Counted from the first letter of the stretch, positions 44,652 through 54,295 are shown. The stretch is DNA of 64,000 bases from Methanolobus halotolerans (GCF_004745425.1 NZ_PGGK01000010.1:1-64000), one strand, 5' to 3'. Numbers and translations: made by a program. Notes: generated from the sequence alone by a model not told the origin.

Positions 44652-46085
44652 ATGGGTGTAATTAATTTAGATAAATTTTATGAATTAACGGCTATTCATG
44701 AATATAACTCTGAAAGAAGAGGATTAACACAGTCTCTGATTAAGCAATTTTTGTGCGAAACCAATGACAACTTCAATATTTTTGAGAGCATTGTATCTAC
44801 TTCAATCTCTGATACGCCCAATAACTCTGAAACTGAAATATTAAAAATGTTATTCCAACAACAAGATAGCCTCATAACTTCCAATCTTAGCATAGAAAAT
44901 GTTCTCAAGTACATATTTTTACGATATGGTAGTTATGAAGATATTTTTCTTGAAAAATACAACATTTCTCTCCATGTGTTTGTGGCTATTTCTACGATTA
45001 TATTTAATACTTACACGAATAGACTGTCTCAAAGTTCATGTCTTAAACCATATCAATTTACTACAAAGGAAGAGTACTTAGATAATAATTTTATTGCTTT
45101 ACCTGACGATGAATACATAGAAGAATGGAAAAACATATCTACACTTTATTATGATGAATTGTTTGAAATAATTGTACAAACTGAAAAATTAGCTGAGTTA
45201 ACTTCCTCTTTAACTCGAGATGAATTCGATACATATTTAGAGCTATATGCATTTAACCTCGATAGAATTAAAACTGAACCTGATTTAAGGTTTCGGGAAT
45301 ATCCTCTTTTCTGCTATAGGGACAAAATTATCCTCATAAATCCACTAGCTTTAATCCAATATTTGCCCCATAAAATGGATTATTTACTTCAAAAAACTAA
45401 AAAATATAGATCATCGAAAGGTAAGGAATTTGAAAACATAATTTTTAACTTATTTGAAGAAATCCCTGCTAAAAAAACGATTTATGAGAACATTGAGTAT
45501 GAAGAATTTGAACTTGATTGTCTGCTTAATTTAAGGCGATCAAGTTGGTTTATAGAATGTAAAAGTAGAAATATTTCTTCAGATTCTCTAAAAGGAAAAC
45601 GAAACAAAATACAAAAGGACATAAAAAGGGCAATAAAAGAAGGAATAGAACAAGGAGAGCGAGGTATTGCATACAAAAATTCAAAATATATGAAGAAATA
45701 TGGGATTAAAAATATTTGTGGAATTATTGTAGTAATTGAAGGTATTTTTCCAAATATTAGAGTAAAACCTTTGTTGCCTAATAATGCTTTAGACAACTGC
45801 AAGCATCCAGTATGTGTTTTCAATTATTTTGATCTCAGAACGATTTTGAATCAACCAGATGCACATTTATTTGAAGATTTTCTAATATGGAGAAGTCAAA
45901 AGAACATGCCAATTTGGGCATTAGATGAATGTGATTACTGGGCTTTCTATACAAGAATGAGAAATGATAAGCATCTTAAGGAGATGTTTAAGGAAGCGCA
46001 AGATAAAGACGTTTTTGTACCTTATATTAGTGAACGTTTCAACGATAAAACCCATGTTTCTAAATTAATAATGGAAGACACTTAA
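44652..46085 (+). CDS. PD-(D/E)XK nuclease-like protein
   Basis: The 477-residue protein has a helical N-terminal half with no recognised domain. A C-terminal segment at about 258-330 contains SSKGKEFENIIFNLF, FELDCLLNLRRSSWFIECKSR and then KGKRNKIQKDIKRAI. The spaced E, D and ExK are the active-site pattern of PD-(D/E)XK restriction-type nucleases and NERD-like domains. The gene is far more AT-rich than the neighbouring clpB or fmd genes and stands alone among gene remnants, as expected for an acquired defence gene. No methylase or helicase partner is adjacent. Confidence 0.6.
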   Translation: MGVINLDKFYELTAIHEYNSERRGLTQSLIKQFLCETNDNFNIFESIVSTSISDTPNNSETEILKMLFQQQDSLITSNLSIENVLKYIFLRYGSYEDIFLEKYNISLHVFVAISTIIFNTYTNRLSQSSCLKPYQFTTKEEYLDNNFIALPDDEYIEEWKNISTLYYDELFEIIVQTEKLAELTSSLTRDEFDTYLELYAFNLDRIKTEPDLRFREYPLFCYRDKIILINPLALIQYLPHKMDYLLQKTKKYRSSKGKEFENIIFNLFEEIPAKKTIYENIEYEEFELDCLLNLRRSSWFIECKSRNISSDSLKGKRNKIQKDIKRAIKEGIEQGERGIAYKNSKYMKKYGIKNICGIIVVIEGIFPNIRVKPLLPNNALDNCKHPVCVFNYFDLRTILNQPDAHLFEDFLIWRSQKNMPIWALDECDYWAFYTRMRNDKHLKEMFKEAQDKDVFVPYISERFNDKTHVSKLIMEDT

Positions 46086-46233
46086 GAAATTAATCCGGCA
46101 TATATTCTGTCATTATTCTAATATCGTTGCGTTTTTTGGTTATTACTATTACCCCCCACTCACATGATACTGGTACAATTGGAACCTCCCTAAAATAAGT
46201 AAAACCCTGAAAAAAAACAAGATCAATAACCTC

Positions 46234-47094
46234 TCACTCCAGCACAGTCCTCTTCCCCCTCGCCCACAATTCCTCATACCTCTTTCGCAGTTTTTCAGCG
46301 TACTCTTTGTCGAATATCTTCATCTCTCCGAGCAGTCCGTCCGGGTTAAGAGGGTCGGGGATGGGTATGTACACCACGTTATCATCTATTACCACGAAAT
46401 CATAGTCGCACTCGAGAATCCTTACTTCAAGATTCTCTTTTATCGTTTTCCTGACATCGGTATCCTGGATTTGGTTGTATTTATCTTTCAGGTGGATTAC
46501 AAAAAAATCTGCAGGCAATAGCATTTTTATGCAGATTCCTGATTTTGCAGCCCTGATGAATTCATCTGTCACAGGGGGGAGAAGAATGTCAGGGTTAAAG
46601 TCCTTGTGGCGCTTGATCTTGCTTTCCATTACCTCTTTTACCTTCATGGACTTGACATGCAGGATCTCCTTTTCAGTTTCATCCAGCGTGTTCTTTATAC
46701 TCCTGACTATGTCTTCTTCGCCGATGAGTGTTGACCAGAACTTGATCTCGGTGTGGTCCGGGTAATTGCTGTCGGAAAAGCTATCCCTGAGTTCCGATAT
46801 CTTCAGCTTGAAACTCTCAAGCTCACTTTTCGTATTCTCTTCCTTTCTGGCGTAGAGATTATCAAGGGCAACGTCCGGTTTTATTGCCCTGTACTTCCTG
46901 GGTCTTGATCTCTGGAACTCCACAAGTCCCATGTTATTCAGGTTTGAAAGCACCTCGTATATCTTCCCCACAGGGATGCCCGATATACGTGAGAGTTCCT
47001 GGGCACCTGTAACTCCCTCTTTTATGAGTGTGGCGTACGCAGATGATTCATATTTCGTAAGCCCCAGGTCTCTTAGTAATCTCTCATTATCCAT
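46234..47094 (-). CDS. TrmB-family transcription regulator
   Basis: The 286-residue protein begins MDNERLLRDLGLTKYESSAYATLIKEG, with a winged helix at about 15-75 (AQELSRISGIPVGKIYEVLSNLNNMGLVEF) and the family's C-terminal sensor domain (DVALDNLYARKEE, then the IGEEDIVRSIKNTLDETEKEILHVKS region). TrmB proteins sense sugars or other ligands in archaea. AGAGGG lies seven bases before the ATG. A run of seven TGAT units lies just upstream and could affect expression. A related gene is at 52607-53404. Confidence 0.85.
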   Translation of the reverse strand: MDNERLLRDLGLTKYESSAYATLIKEGVTGAQELSRISGIPVGKIYEVLSNLNNMGLVEFQRSRPRKYRAIKPDVALDNLYARKEENTKSELESFKLKISELRDSFSDSNYPDHTEIKFWSTLIGEEDIVRSIKNTLDETEKEILHVKSMKVKEVMESKIKRHKDFNPDILLPPVTDEFIRAAKSGICIKMLLPADFFVIHLKDKYNQIQDTDVRKTIKENLEVRILECDYDFVVIDDNVVYIPIPDPLNPDGLLGEMKIFDKEYAEKLRKRYEELWARGKRTVLE

Positions 47095-47111
47095 TTATCT
47101 GCCCTCTTCAC

Positions 47112-47139
47112 TGATTGATTGATTGATTGATTGATTGAT
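47112..47139. repeat. Tetranucleotide repeat (TGAT)x7
   Basis: Seven perfect TGAT units begin 18 bases upstream of the TrmB start codon, within the probable leader or promoter of that gene. Copy number could vary by slippage. Confidence 0.9.
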
Positions 47140-47529
47140 AATTATTGTTTTTCAAAGTTTAAAACAACTAAGTCTAGGTTTTAAATAAAAATTTTGCAGT
47201 TACGGGATGTATATCTTCTGTAATTTCAAGATTGTAACTTTTTTGCTTAAACATGATCATATTAATGCAGATAGTTCAACTCTTAATTGCTTTTTTCCAG
47301 AGTAAAATCTTTAAGTTCACTGCTTCTCTTTGTACTGACAAGAGTGGTTTCTTTCTCATTTCACACTGTATTAAGGTTTGGTTCTAATATATCCAGTCAC
47401 TTTAACTTTTATATATTCAGATGTTTCGATTAATAGAAAAGATTATGTATTAATAATCTAATTTCTATCCGTGTACCCACGGCAAATTTTGTCGTGAATT
47501 CAGTACCACCAATCCAACCACCCCAAAAA

Positions 47530-47557
47530 AGAGGCATCTTTGGAAAGAGGTGCCTCT
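47530..47557. terminator. Hairpin in the intergenic region
   Basis: AGAGGCATCTT pairs with AAGAGGTGCCTCT around a short loop, followed by ACTCTTTT. It has the form of a terminator, but no gene immediately precedes it on either strand. Confidence 0.4.
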
Positions 47558-47933
47558 ACTCTTTTGAATTTCTATACTTGGATCTCTGTTTTGTTAATGG
47601 TAATGCCTGTGGTAAATCTGTTGATAAAATGTGTTGATAAAATGGAAAAAGTTAAATATTACAGTTTACAATGAATAGTCTCAAATGTCGATATATAGTC
47701 AAATCTGTCCTAATTATGAAATATTTGCAGGGAATATGCCTGATCACAGACAAAACAGGTATTTCCAATACCTCTATGCTGCGGGAAATAAGATTTGTAC
47801 CTCAAATAATTCCCTATTGATCCTACTATATTTTCACTTATTTTCGGTTTTTTTAAGGGTAAAACCTTTAAATAGCAACGTTACGATTAAAACAACCAAA
47901 AAGGAGTTTTATTATTCAAATCAATAATAAGGA

Positions 47934-50303
47934 GTGTCAATCATAAAAAACAATTTTGAGAAACTTGGAGTTTTTATTGAAGACAATTCCATACCCATCA
48001 TAATTATTGCATTATTGTTGATGATCATCTCCTTCCAGGGTGCGTCTCTGATCGAAATGGCATCAGGCACGGATACTTTTGTAGACAAAGATTCGAAACT
48101 TTACCAGGATTTCGATCATCTGTATCTGAACCTGTTCAGTACAGAGTCCATTGTTGTGATGGTGGAGGGGGGTGATGTCTCCCAGTATGAAGTTTTAAAG
48201 GCGATGGACCGGCTCCAGCAATCCACACAGAACATCCCGAATGTGCTGGAGGTGACTTCTGCCTCGTCTGTGATCAAGGATGCAAACTACCGGGCAACAG
48301 GCAGAAGTGAGATTCCCCGTGATGCAGAAGTAATCGATGAAATCATCGGATCAAGCGTACCTCGGGTTTTCATTCCCGATAAAACCCATGCGGTAGTATC
48401 TGTGGTTTTTTCAGGGTCCGCCTCCGAAGCAATGCAGGAGGATATCCTGAGGGAAACCGAGAGATCTGTGGAACTGGCAGGTTTCCCGGCGGATTATACT
48501 ATAATTGTGACAGGGAACCCTGCATTCAATATGGCGATGAATGATGAAATGATGTCAAGTATGAGTCTTTTACTCATGCTTTCCGTTATTTTGATGATTG
48601 TTATCCTGTACCTTGCGTTCCAACATGTACGCTGGAGATTGCTACCCTTACCTATTGTTCTACTTGGAATTATCTTCACATTCGGGGCCATGGGATATCT
48701 GAATATCCCGATGACCATGGTTTCAATGGCTGCTTTTCCTGTGCTCATCGGCCTTGGGATCGACTATGCCATCCAGTTCCACAATCGTATTGAAGAAGAA
48801 CTTGCAAAGGGTGAATCTGCAGAAGAGGCGGTAGTGGAAACTATCAAGCATACGGGTCCGGCGGTGCTCATTGCACTGATAATTACCGCCCTTGGTTTCT
48901 TCTCTTTATTCACCTCATCCGTTCCCATGATACAGGACTTCGGGAAGCTTCTGATGATAGGTATAGTGATGTGCTTCCTCTCATCTCTGTTTGTCGGAGT
49001 GACAGTTATCTATAGCTTTCACAGGCTGGGTAAAACTAATATTATCAGGAAACTAAGACCCGGCTCTGCACCCAGAGGGAACAATTCCATTGATGCGGAA
49101 AAAGATTCTGGCCTGCTTGACAGGGTGATCGGAAAGATCGCTACTGTATCCATACATCATCCATTCATTATATTGACGGTCGCAAGCTTGCTTTGTGTCG
49201 GTGGTATCTATGTGGATACAATGGTTCCCATTAGCACCGACACTGAAACCTTTGTGCCGCAGGACATGCCGGGCCTGATTGATCTGCAACATATGGGTGA
49301 TATCCTTGGTGGGAGCGACGAACTTAATATTATCATAAAGACCGCTGACAATGCTGATCCTGAACTGCTTAAGTGGATGGATGAGTTCTCCAGGCATGAA
49401 ATAGAGGGCAGGGATCACATATATGGTTCAAGCAGTATAGTTGATGTCGTTAAGGATATGAACGGGGGTACTATCCCTGATAACAGGGCAGATGTAGAGG
49501 CACTTTATGCAGAGATGCCAGACACCACCAGGGACAGGTACATGCATGGTAATTCCATGACAATGCTCAATCTCAATATCGGCAATGCAATGGAGCAGCT
49601 TGGTCTGGAAGGTATTGAAGCCCTGGGGAATATAGTAGAGGAAGACATAATCTGGATGGCTCCCCCGCCGGGAACAAGTGCCACCATCACCGGAGGGTCT
49701 ATGATTTTCGTTGCAGTTATATCGGCTCTGACGTCAGGAAGGACAATGATGACTCTTCTGGGTATCATGCTGGTCTTTTTCGGACTTCTTGTGATCTACC
49801 GTGACTATCTCAAGGCCCTGACACCAGTTATAACCATGATAATGGTGGTTGGCTGGTCAGGCGGAATCATGTACTATTCGGGAATGGAGTACACTCCGAT
49901 GACCGCAACCCTCGGAGCCCTTATACTTGGTATTGGTTCGGAATATGCTGTACTAATGATGGAAAGGTACTTTGAGGAAAAAGACAGGGGTGCAACACCC
50001 GAAGAAGCGATGCAGGAAGCCAGTGTGAAGATCGGTAAGGCTATATTCACTTCGGGCCTGACAACAGTGTTCGGTTTTTCAGCACTTATAGCTTCACCTT
50101 TTGTCATTACGAGTAGCTTCGGTATAATAACTGTCATAGATGTAGTACTTGCCCTGGTGGCTACATTTGTTATATTCCCGGCCGTGATCGTGTTCCTGGA
50201 CAAAAATCGCGAGAACAGGAAAAACAAAAAAAGATTAAAACAAAGAGCCGGGGCTTTTCCGATACGGTCCGATGAAAGAACTCAGGAGGTAAATGTTACA
50301 TGA
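47934..50303 (+). CDS. RND/MMPL-family transporter (HAE3 type)
   Basis: The 789-residue protein has the duplicated RND plan: a membrane span near 20-40, an external domain (about 40-200), five spans (about 205-370), then a repeat with a span near 400, an external domain and five more spans (about 600-770). GLGIDYAIQFHNRIEEE and its counterpart LGIGSEYAVLMMERYFEE are the family's paired motifs. Such archaeal exporters probably move lipids or hydrophobic compounds by proton motive force. The start is a GTG overlapping the ribosome site; an ATA at 47943 has better spacing behind AAGGAG. Its stop overlaps the next gene (ATGA). Confidence 0.85.
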   Translation: MSIIKNNFEKLGVFIEDNSIPIIIIALLLMIISFQGASLIEMASGTDTFVDKDSKLYQDFDHLYLNLFSTESIVVMVEGGDVSQYEVLKAMDRLQQSTQNIPNVLEVTSASSVIKDANYRATGRSEIPRDAEVIDEIIGSSVPRVFIPDKTHAVVSVVFSGSASEAMQEDILRETERSVELAGFPADYTIIVTGNPAFNMAMNDEMMSSMSLLLMLSVILMIVILYLAFQHVRWRLLPLPIVLLGIIFTFGAMGYLNIPMTMVSMAAFPVLIGLGIDYAIQFHNRIEEELAKGESAEEAVVETIKHTGPAVLIALIITALGFFSLFTSSVPMIQDFGKLLMIGIVMCFLSSLFVGVTVIYSFHRLGKTNIIRKLRPGSAPRGNNSIDAEKDSGLLDRVIGKIATVSIHHPFIILTVASLLCVGGIYVDTMVPISTDTETFVPQDMPGLIDLQHMGDILGGSDELNIIIKTADNADPELLKWMDEFSRHEIEGRDHIYGSSSIVDVVKDMNGGTIPDNRADVEALYAEMPDTTRDRYMHGNSMTMLNLNIGNAMEQLGLEGIEALGNIVEEDIIWMAPPPGTSATITGGSMIFVAVISALTSGRTMMTLLGIMLVFFGLLVIYRDYLKALTPVITMIMVVGWSGGIMYYSGMEYTPMTATLGALILGIGSEYAVLMMERYFEEKDRGATPEEAMQEASVKIGKAIFTSGLTTVFGFSALIASPFVITSSFGIITVIDVVLALVATFVIFPAVIVFLDKNRENRKNKKRLKQRAGAFPIRSDERTQEVNVT

Positions 50304-51433
50304 ATGACCCAAGCAAAAAGATCAGCAATAAAAGCATATTTTTCACCTGCCTGTTGGTCTGTATCCTCATTGTATCTATGTTTGCCATGTGTTTGCCACA
50401 GGCAGCTGCAAAGGACTACATTCCTCTCAGTTATGAGTACACAGAGAACTACTACAAGACCTATGGAGAACCGACGCTTTCCGTATCGGTACTTGGTGAT
50501 ACGGAGTTCAACAGGGGCGAGACAGCCCGGATGGATGTAGTCCTGGCAAACAGGGGTGTTCTCTATGGTGTGAAGTCGATTAAGAGTGTGGGTGATTCGG
50601 AAAGCCAGCACCAGCTTTCTCAGGCAGAACTGGAATATGAGGCCCGGAGGACCACAGCATACGGAGTAAAGGCTACTCTGATATCAGGTACGGACCTCAT
50701 TGAAGTGGACCCGGCAACCAATAGTCATACACTGGATAAGATAGTTCCCGGGCAGTTGCCGGATAATCCCCTGGCATTCACATTGACTATATCGAATAAT
50801 GCTCCTGCAGGTACTTATATTCTGGAACTGCCCGTGGTATACGAATACCAGAGTGATGTCAGGATGACTACCGGAAAAGTTGTCCAGCTAGGGCTGTCTA
50901 CTGACCATGCTACCTATTACACAACAGCTAACATCACAATGCAGATACCTGTTATTGTTAAACCTGAACCTGAATTTCAGGTTAGTGATGTATCCGGTGA
51001 ACTGACGGCTGGTCAGAGTGGAACTATCAATGTAACATATACGAATACCGGAGAGCTCCCTGCAAAGGATGCAGTGGCAAGGATAGTTGTTATGAAACCA
51101 CTGAGCTCGGAAGGTTCCCTGAGGAGCCTGGGGACTCTCAAGCCCGGCGAGAGCAGAACTGTCTCCTTTGATATCAGCGCTGAAAACAGTGCAGTGGAAA
51201 AGACTTACGGTATCGACAGTGAGATCAGGTATGTCGACGAGAACGAGGAGAAAGCCTTTTCGGATAACATGAAGGTCAACGTAGACCTTAGAACACCTGT
51301 TAGACAATTCAATATTACGGGCCTTGCCCTTGCTGGCCTTGCGGTCATGGGGCTGGTGTTGATCATCAAGAACATAAGAAAAAATGTAAGGAATAGTGGC
51401 AATAACAAACGCAAGAACAATGAAGAGGAATAG
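50300..51433 (+). CDS. Exported S-layer/CARDB-type protein, transporter accessory
   Basis: The 377-residue protein has a signal segment (about 13-37, FFTCLLVCILIVSMF, ending near AAAKD), beta-rich domains of the COG1361 type including FQVSDVSGELTAGQSGTINVTYTNTGELPAKDA, and a C-terminal membrane span (ITGLALAGLAVMGLVLIIK) followed by a basic tail. It is anchored outside the cell. The start is coupled to the transporter stop. With its paralogue downstream it probably forms the extracytoplasmic partner of the RND pump. Confidence 0.72.
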   Translation: MNDPSKKISNKSIFFTCLLVCILIVSMFAMCLPQAAAKDYIPLSYEYTENYYKTYGEPTLSVSVLGDTEFNRGETARMDVVLANRGVLYGVKSIKSVGDSESQHQLSQAELEYEARRTTAYGVKATLISGTDLIEVDPATNSHTLDKIVPGQLPDNPLAFTLTISNNAPAGTYILELPVVYEYQSDVRMTTGKVVQLGLSTDHATYYTTANITMQIPVIVKPEPEFQVSDVSGELTAGQSGTINVTYTNTGELPAKDAVARIVVMKPLSSEGSLRSLGTLKPGESRTVSFDISAENSAVEKTYGIDSEIRYVDENEEKAFSDNMKVNVDLRTPVRQFNITGLALAGLAVMGLVLIIKNIRKNVRNSGNNKRKNNEEE

Positions 51434-51435
51434 AT

Positions 51436-52545
51436 ATGATTAAAATCGAAAACATACTAAGGTCAGTTCCGGTTGTCCTGATGGTCTTCCTGGTGTTGTT
51501 CTCTTCACAGGCATACGCGCAGGAAATGACAACAGTGAGCCTGGAACTCCCTGATTTCTTCAATTTTGACGAGAACTACTATACAGTTTACGGTGGTCCG
51601 GATGTTAGCGCCACACTCATCGGGGATAATGAATTTTCCCGAAGTGATGAGGTGACACTTAGCATCAATCTCATGAACAAAGGTGTTATCACCGGTTTCA
51701 AATCAGAGGACAAGGCACCTTTCGGTTCAGATCTGGAACATAAGCTACAAAGATCAGAAATGGGTTATGAAGCACAACGGACCACTGCAATTGGTATTGT
51801 TGCAATGCTGAATTCAAGCAGCCCTTATATCAGGGTAAAATCTGGTCCTCAGGAAGCAGGCTCTCTTTCCAGTGGCCAGCAACTGGATAATCCTGTGAGG
51901 TTCAACATAGAGGTATCAAAGAATGCCCCGGCAGGGGAGTATCCTCTTGATCTGCTGCTGCAATATGGCTACCAGGAGAATGTACAGGTGAGTGGTGATC
52001 ATGAGACTGATCTCGGTATTACAAACATGGAGGTGGGATTATGGTATGCTGTTGGCCAGCAGGTACAGCCGATCTCTGTTGTTGTTAAAGAGAAGGCCGA
52101 ATTTGAGGTCGTGAATATAACAGGTGAACTCGAGGCCGGTAAGGAAGGACTATTGCGTGTCACTTACAAGAACGTCGGTGAAGAGCCCATAAGCGATGCC
52201 ACCGTCAGGATAAGTGCTGATGACCCTTTCAGCACCACGGATGACCAGTCATTCATTGGCTCAATCGCACCCGGGAAGACCACGGATGCGGTATTCAGAT
52301 TGAAGGTCGATGAGAGTGCTGTGTCTAAGGCATACGCCATTAACAGTGAGATCAAGTATGAGGACAGTGACGGGCACAGCCAGATATCGGATACGATCAA
52401 GATTCGGGTAGAAACCCTTCCAGCGGGCGCTTCAGGTTCCGGTTTGACAAATATCGCTGTTGTCGGTGCGGTTATTCTTGTTATTCTGGGACTTGTTTAT
52501 GTATTCAGCAGGAAATTGCTTAATGGCAGGGGAGGAGATAAGTGA
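51436..52545 (+). CDS. Exported S-layer/CARDB-type protein, paralogue of the preceding gene
   Basis: The 369-residue protein has a signal peptide (about 1-30, VVLMVFLVLFSSQAYAQ) and the same landmarks as its neighbour: NFDENYYTVYGGPDVSATLIGDNEFSRSDEV, SEMGYEAQRTTAIGIVA, FEVVNITGELEAGKEGLLRVTYKNVGEEP. It ends with a membrane span (LTNIAVVGAVILVILGLVYVF) and basic residues. It follows two bases after the previous stop. The pair may be a heterodimeric adaptor for the transporter. Confidence 0.72.
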   Translation: MIKIENILRSVPVVLMVFLVLFSSQAYAQEMTTVSLELPDFFNFDENYYTVYGGPDVSATLIGDNEFSRSDEVTLSINLMNKGVITGFKSEDKAPFGSDLEHKLQRSEMGYEAQRTTAIGIVAMLNSSSPYIRVKSGPQEAGSLSSGQQLDNPVRFNIEVSKNAPAGEYPLDLLLQYGYQENVQVSGDHETDLGITNMEVGLWYAVGQQVQPISVVVKEKAEFEVVNITGELEAGKEGLLRVTYKNVGEEPISDATVRISADDPFSTTDDQSFIGSIAPGKTTDAVFRLKVDESAVSKAYAINSEIKYEDSDGHSQISDTIKIRVETLPAGASGSGLTNIAVVGAVILVILGLVYVFSRKLLNGRGGDK

Positions 52546-52606
52546 TATCCTCTCCGGATTTTCTTCATAATGCCACTACATTGTATTTGGGGTGGTCAGC
52601 ATAACA

Positions 52607-53404
52607 ATGCTTCTGGAATCTCTCCAGAACATCGGTCTGACCTCTTATGAAGCCAGGGTATTCGTTGCGCTGGTGAAGAACGAGGCTGCAACAGTATCTA
52701 CTCTGAGCAGTGATTCAGGGGTTCCGAGTTCAGCTATATACGGAGCATTGAGAAAACTTGAAAAAAAAGGGATAATTGAGGTCCAGAAAACTAGGCCGGC
52801 TTGCTATAAGTGCATTCCTCCCGAAGCTGCTGTTAATAAACTCCAGCGCAGTTTTGCAGAAGAATGTGACAACATCCTCCTGGAACTGGACCGCATATAC
52901 CGCATCTCTGCCCAAGAGGAAGTTGAAGAAGCTATCTGGACGATTAGTGGTGTAAGAAATGTTATGGACAAGATCATCCAGTTGATGGGTAATGCACAGG
53001 AGGAGATTCTTGTCCTGAGCTCTTCCATGCCATTCAGTATGCTTGCTGAGAAATACTCCCCACTGAAAAAGGATTATGAGGCTATCATACATCTTTTTAA
53101 TAAAAAGACATGTGAAGGTATTAAAGTCCGATTTGTCAGTTCCACTGAGAATGAAGCCTGTAATCTCTCAAAGAATATACCTCTTGCCTCTATACGGGTG
53201 AAAACTAGACTGGACCTCTCCTGTAAACTGAAAAGTTTTGTCATAATGGTCGATAATTCGGAGATACTGGTCTACGTGATTACGCAGGAGAAGGAAAATA
53301 TGGATCTTAAGGCCATATGGACCAACGGGAAGGAATTCTCCTCAACCCTGTCTCATCTTCTGAATGCAGAATGGGAACTTTCCAAAGCATATGAGCACAG
53401 GTGA
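52607..53404 (+). CDS. TrmB-family transcription regulator
   Basis: The start is placed at the ATG at 52607 (MLLESLQNIGLTSYEARVFVALVKN), the usual TrmB opening, rather than a GTG five codons earlier. The 265-residue protein has a winged helix (about 18-70, ATVSTLSSDSGVPSSAIYGALRKLEKKGIIEVQ) and a sensor domain with ISGVRNVMDKIIQLMGNAQEEILVLSSS. It lies 61 bases after the transporter operon and 156 bases before a DUF169 gene whose promoter holds a palindrome. It may control either or both. Confidence 0.82.
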   Translation: MLLESLQNIGLTSYEARVFVALVKNEAATVSTLSSDSGVPSSAIYGALRKLEKKGIIEVQKTRPACYKCIPPEAAVNKLQRSFAEECDNILLELDRIYRISAQEEVEEAIWTISGVRNVMDKIIQLMGNAQEEILVLSSSMPFSMLAEKYSPLKKDYEAIIHLFNKKTCEGIKVRFVSSTENEACNLSKNIPLASIRVKTRLDLSCKLKSFVIMVDNSEILVYVITQEKENMDLKAIWTNGKEFSSTLSHLLNAEWELSKAYEHR

Positions 53405-53481
53405 TTCTTCGGTTCTATCTGCCCGATTTGAAGGTAGTATGTGCATGGCAGAAGTTCGTTAAACTTTATCATGCTGAAAAG

Positions 53482-53513
53482 CCTTATATATTTCAGTTGT
53501 GTATGAATCATAC
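53482..53513 (+). promoter_or_regulatory. TATA box and palindromic operator of the first DUF169 gene
   Basis: CCTTATATATTTC is a TATA element. About 12 bases further, at 53501-53513, lies the perfect palindrome GTATGA-a-TCATAC. It covers the expected transcription start (about 53512), the classic position for a repressor site. Confidence 0.55.
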
Positions 53514-53560
53514 AAACCCGTAAACAACATTAGATATTGCAATTCATTAGGAGCTTAATT

Positions 53561-54244
53561 ATGGAAATCGAGGAAATTAACAAACTTGGTAAAGAACTGA
53601 TGGACATTCTGGATCTGGAAACATCACCTGTAGCAGTAGGTCTTGTTAATGATGAAAAGGACATTCCTGAAGGTATACAAAAGATTGGGGAAGCCACAAG
53701 ACACTGTCAGATGATCGACAATGTGAGGCGGACGGGCTCACAGTTCTATACGACAGCAGGTGACCATCAGTGTAAGGGGGGTGCTGCGGTCATGGGTCTC
53801 GGGGAAATGAGCGAAAAATTGAAGAGCGGGGAATTGTACTTCAATCTCAACCACTTCGGTAGTCTTGAGGCTGCAAAAAGTACTATGGAAAATATTCCTC
53901 ATGTTGATTCCTATTCTGTAAAAGCGATATTATATGCTCCTCTGGAGAAGGCGAACTTCGTACCTGATGTTGTTGTTATCGTCACTCCTCCAAGGAAGGT
54001 AATGCAACTTTCGCAGGCTGTGCTTCACACCAAAGGTGGAAGGATTAACTCGAGTTTTGCAGGTAAACAAAGCCTTTGCGGCGATGGTGTTGCACTGCCT
54101 TACCTGAGTGGTGAGGCCGGGGTCACCATAGGTTGCAGTGGAAGCCGAAAATACACGCAGATAGAGGACGAGGAAATGATTATTAGCGTTCCGGTCGATA
54201 AGCTACAAGATATGGTGAGTGCTGCTAAAGCAATGTTCAATTGA
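53561..54244 (+). CDS. DUF169 protein
   Basis: The start is set at the ATG at 53561 (MEIEEINKLGKELMDILDL) behind AGGAGC; a longer frame from 53537 has no ribosome site. The 227-residue protein shows the DUF169 pattern: SPVAVGLVNDEKDIPEGI, TRHCQMIDNVRRTG, DHQCKGGAAVMGL, KQSLCGDGVALPYLSGEAGVTIGCSGSRKY. Four spaced cysteines suggest metal or cluster binding. DUF169 is widespread in methanogens and anaerobes; its function is not established. A second, non-adjacent copy follows at 54471. Confidence 0.78.
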   Translation: MEIEEINKLGKELMDILDLETSPVAVGLVNDEKDIPEGIQKIGEATRHCQMIDNVRRTGSQFYTTAGDHQCKGGAAVMGLGEMSEKLKSGELYFNLNHFGSLEAAKSTMENIPHVDSYSVKAILYAPLEKANFVPDVVVIVTPPRKVMQLSQAVLHTKGGRINSSFAGKQSLCGDGVALPYLSGEAGVTIGCSGSRKYTQIEDEEMIISVPVDKLQDMVSAAKAMFN

Positions 54245-54278
54245 AACTGAAACAGGATATAACATTTATTTTCCATAA

Positions 54279-54295
54279 GCAGGGTTCGACCTTGC
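54279..54295 (+). terminator. Hairpin terminator after the first DUF169 gene
   Basis: GCAGGG-ttcga-CCTTGC forms a six-pair stem with one G·T, followed by TTTACTTCTTTCTGTTT. It lies 35 bases after the stop. Confidence 0.5.

Larger units (their letters stand above)
47095..47933. other. Intergenic region between divergent TrmB and transporter genes
   Basis: This 839-base AT-rich stretch holds the TGAT repeat, a terminator-like hairpin at 47530-47557 and a TATA-like CCTTTAAATAG (about 47866-47876) serving the transporter operon. No gene is recognised; an 80-codon frame at 47685-47927 has no support. Confidence 0.45.

Noticed and set aside
47685-47927. 80-codon frame upstream of the RND gene
   Set aside because: Covers the probable promoter of the transporter operon, with no domain or ribosome site.
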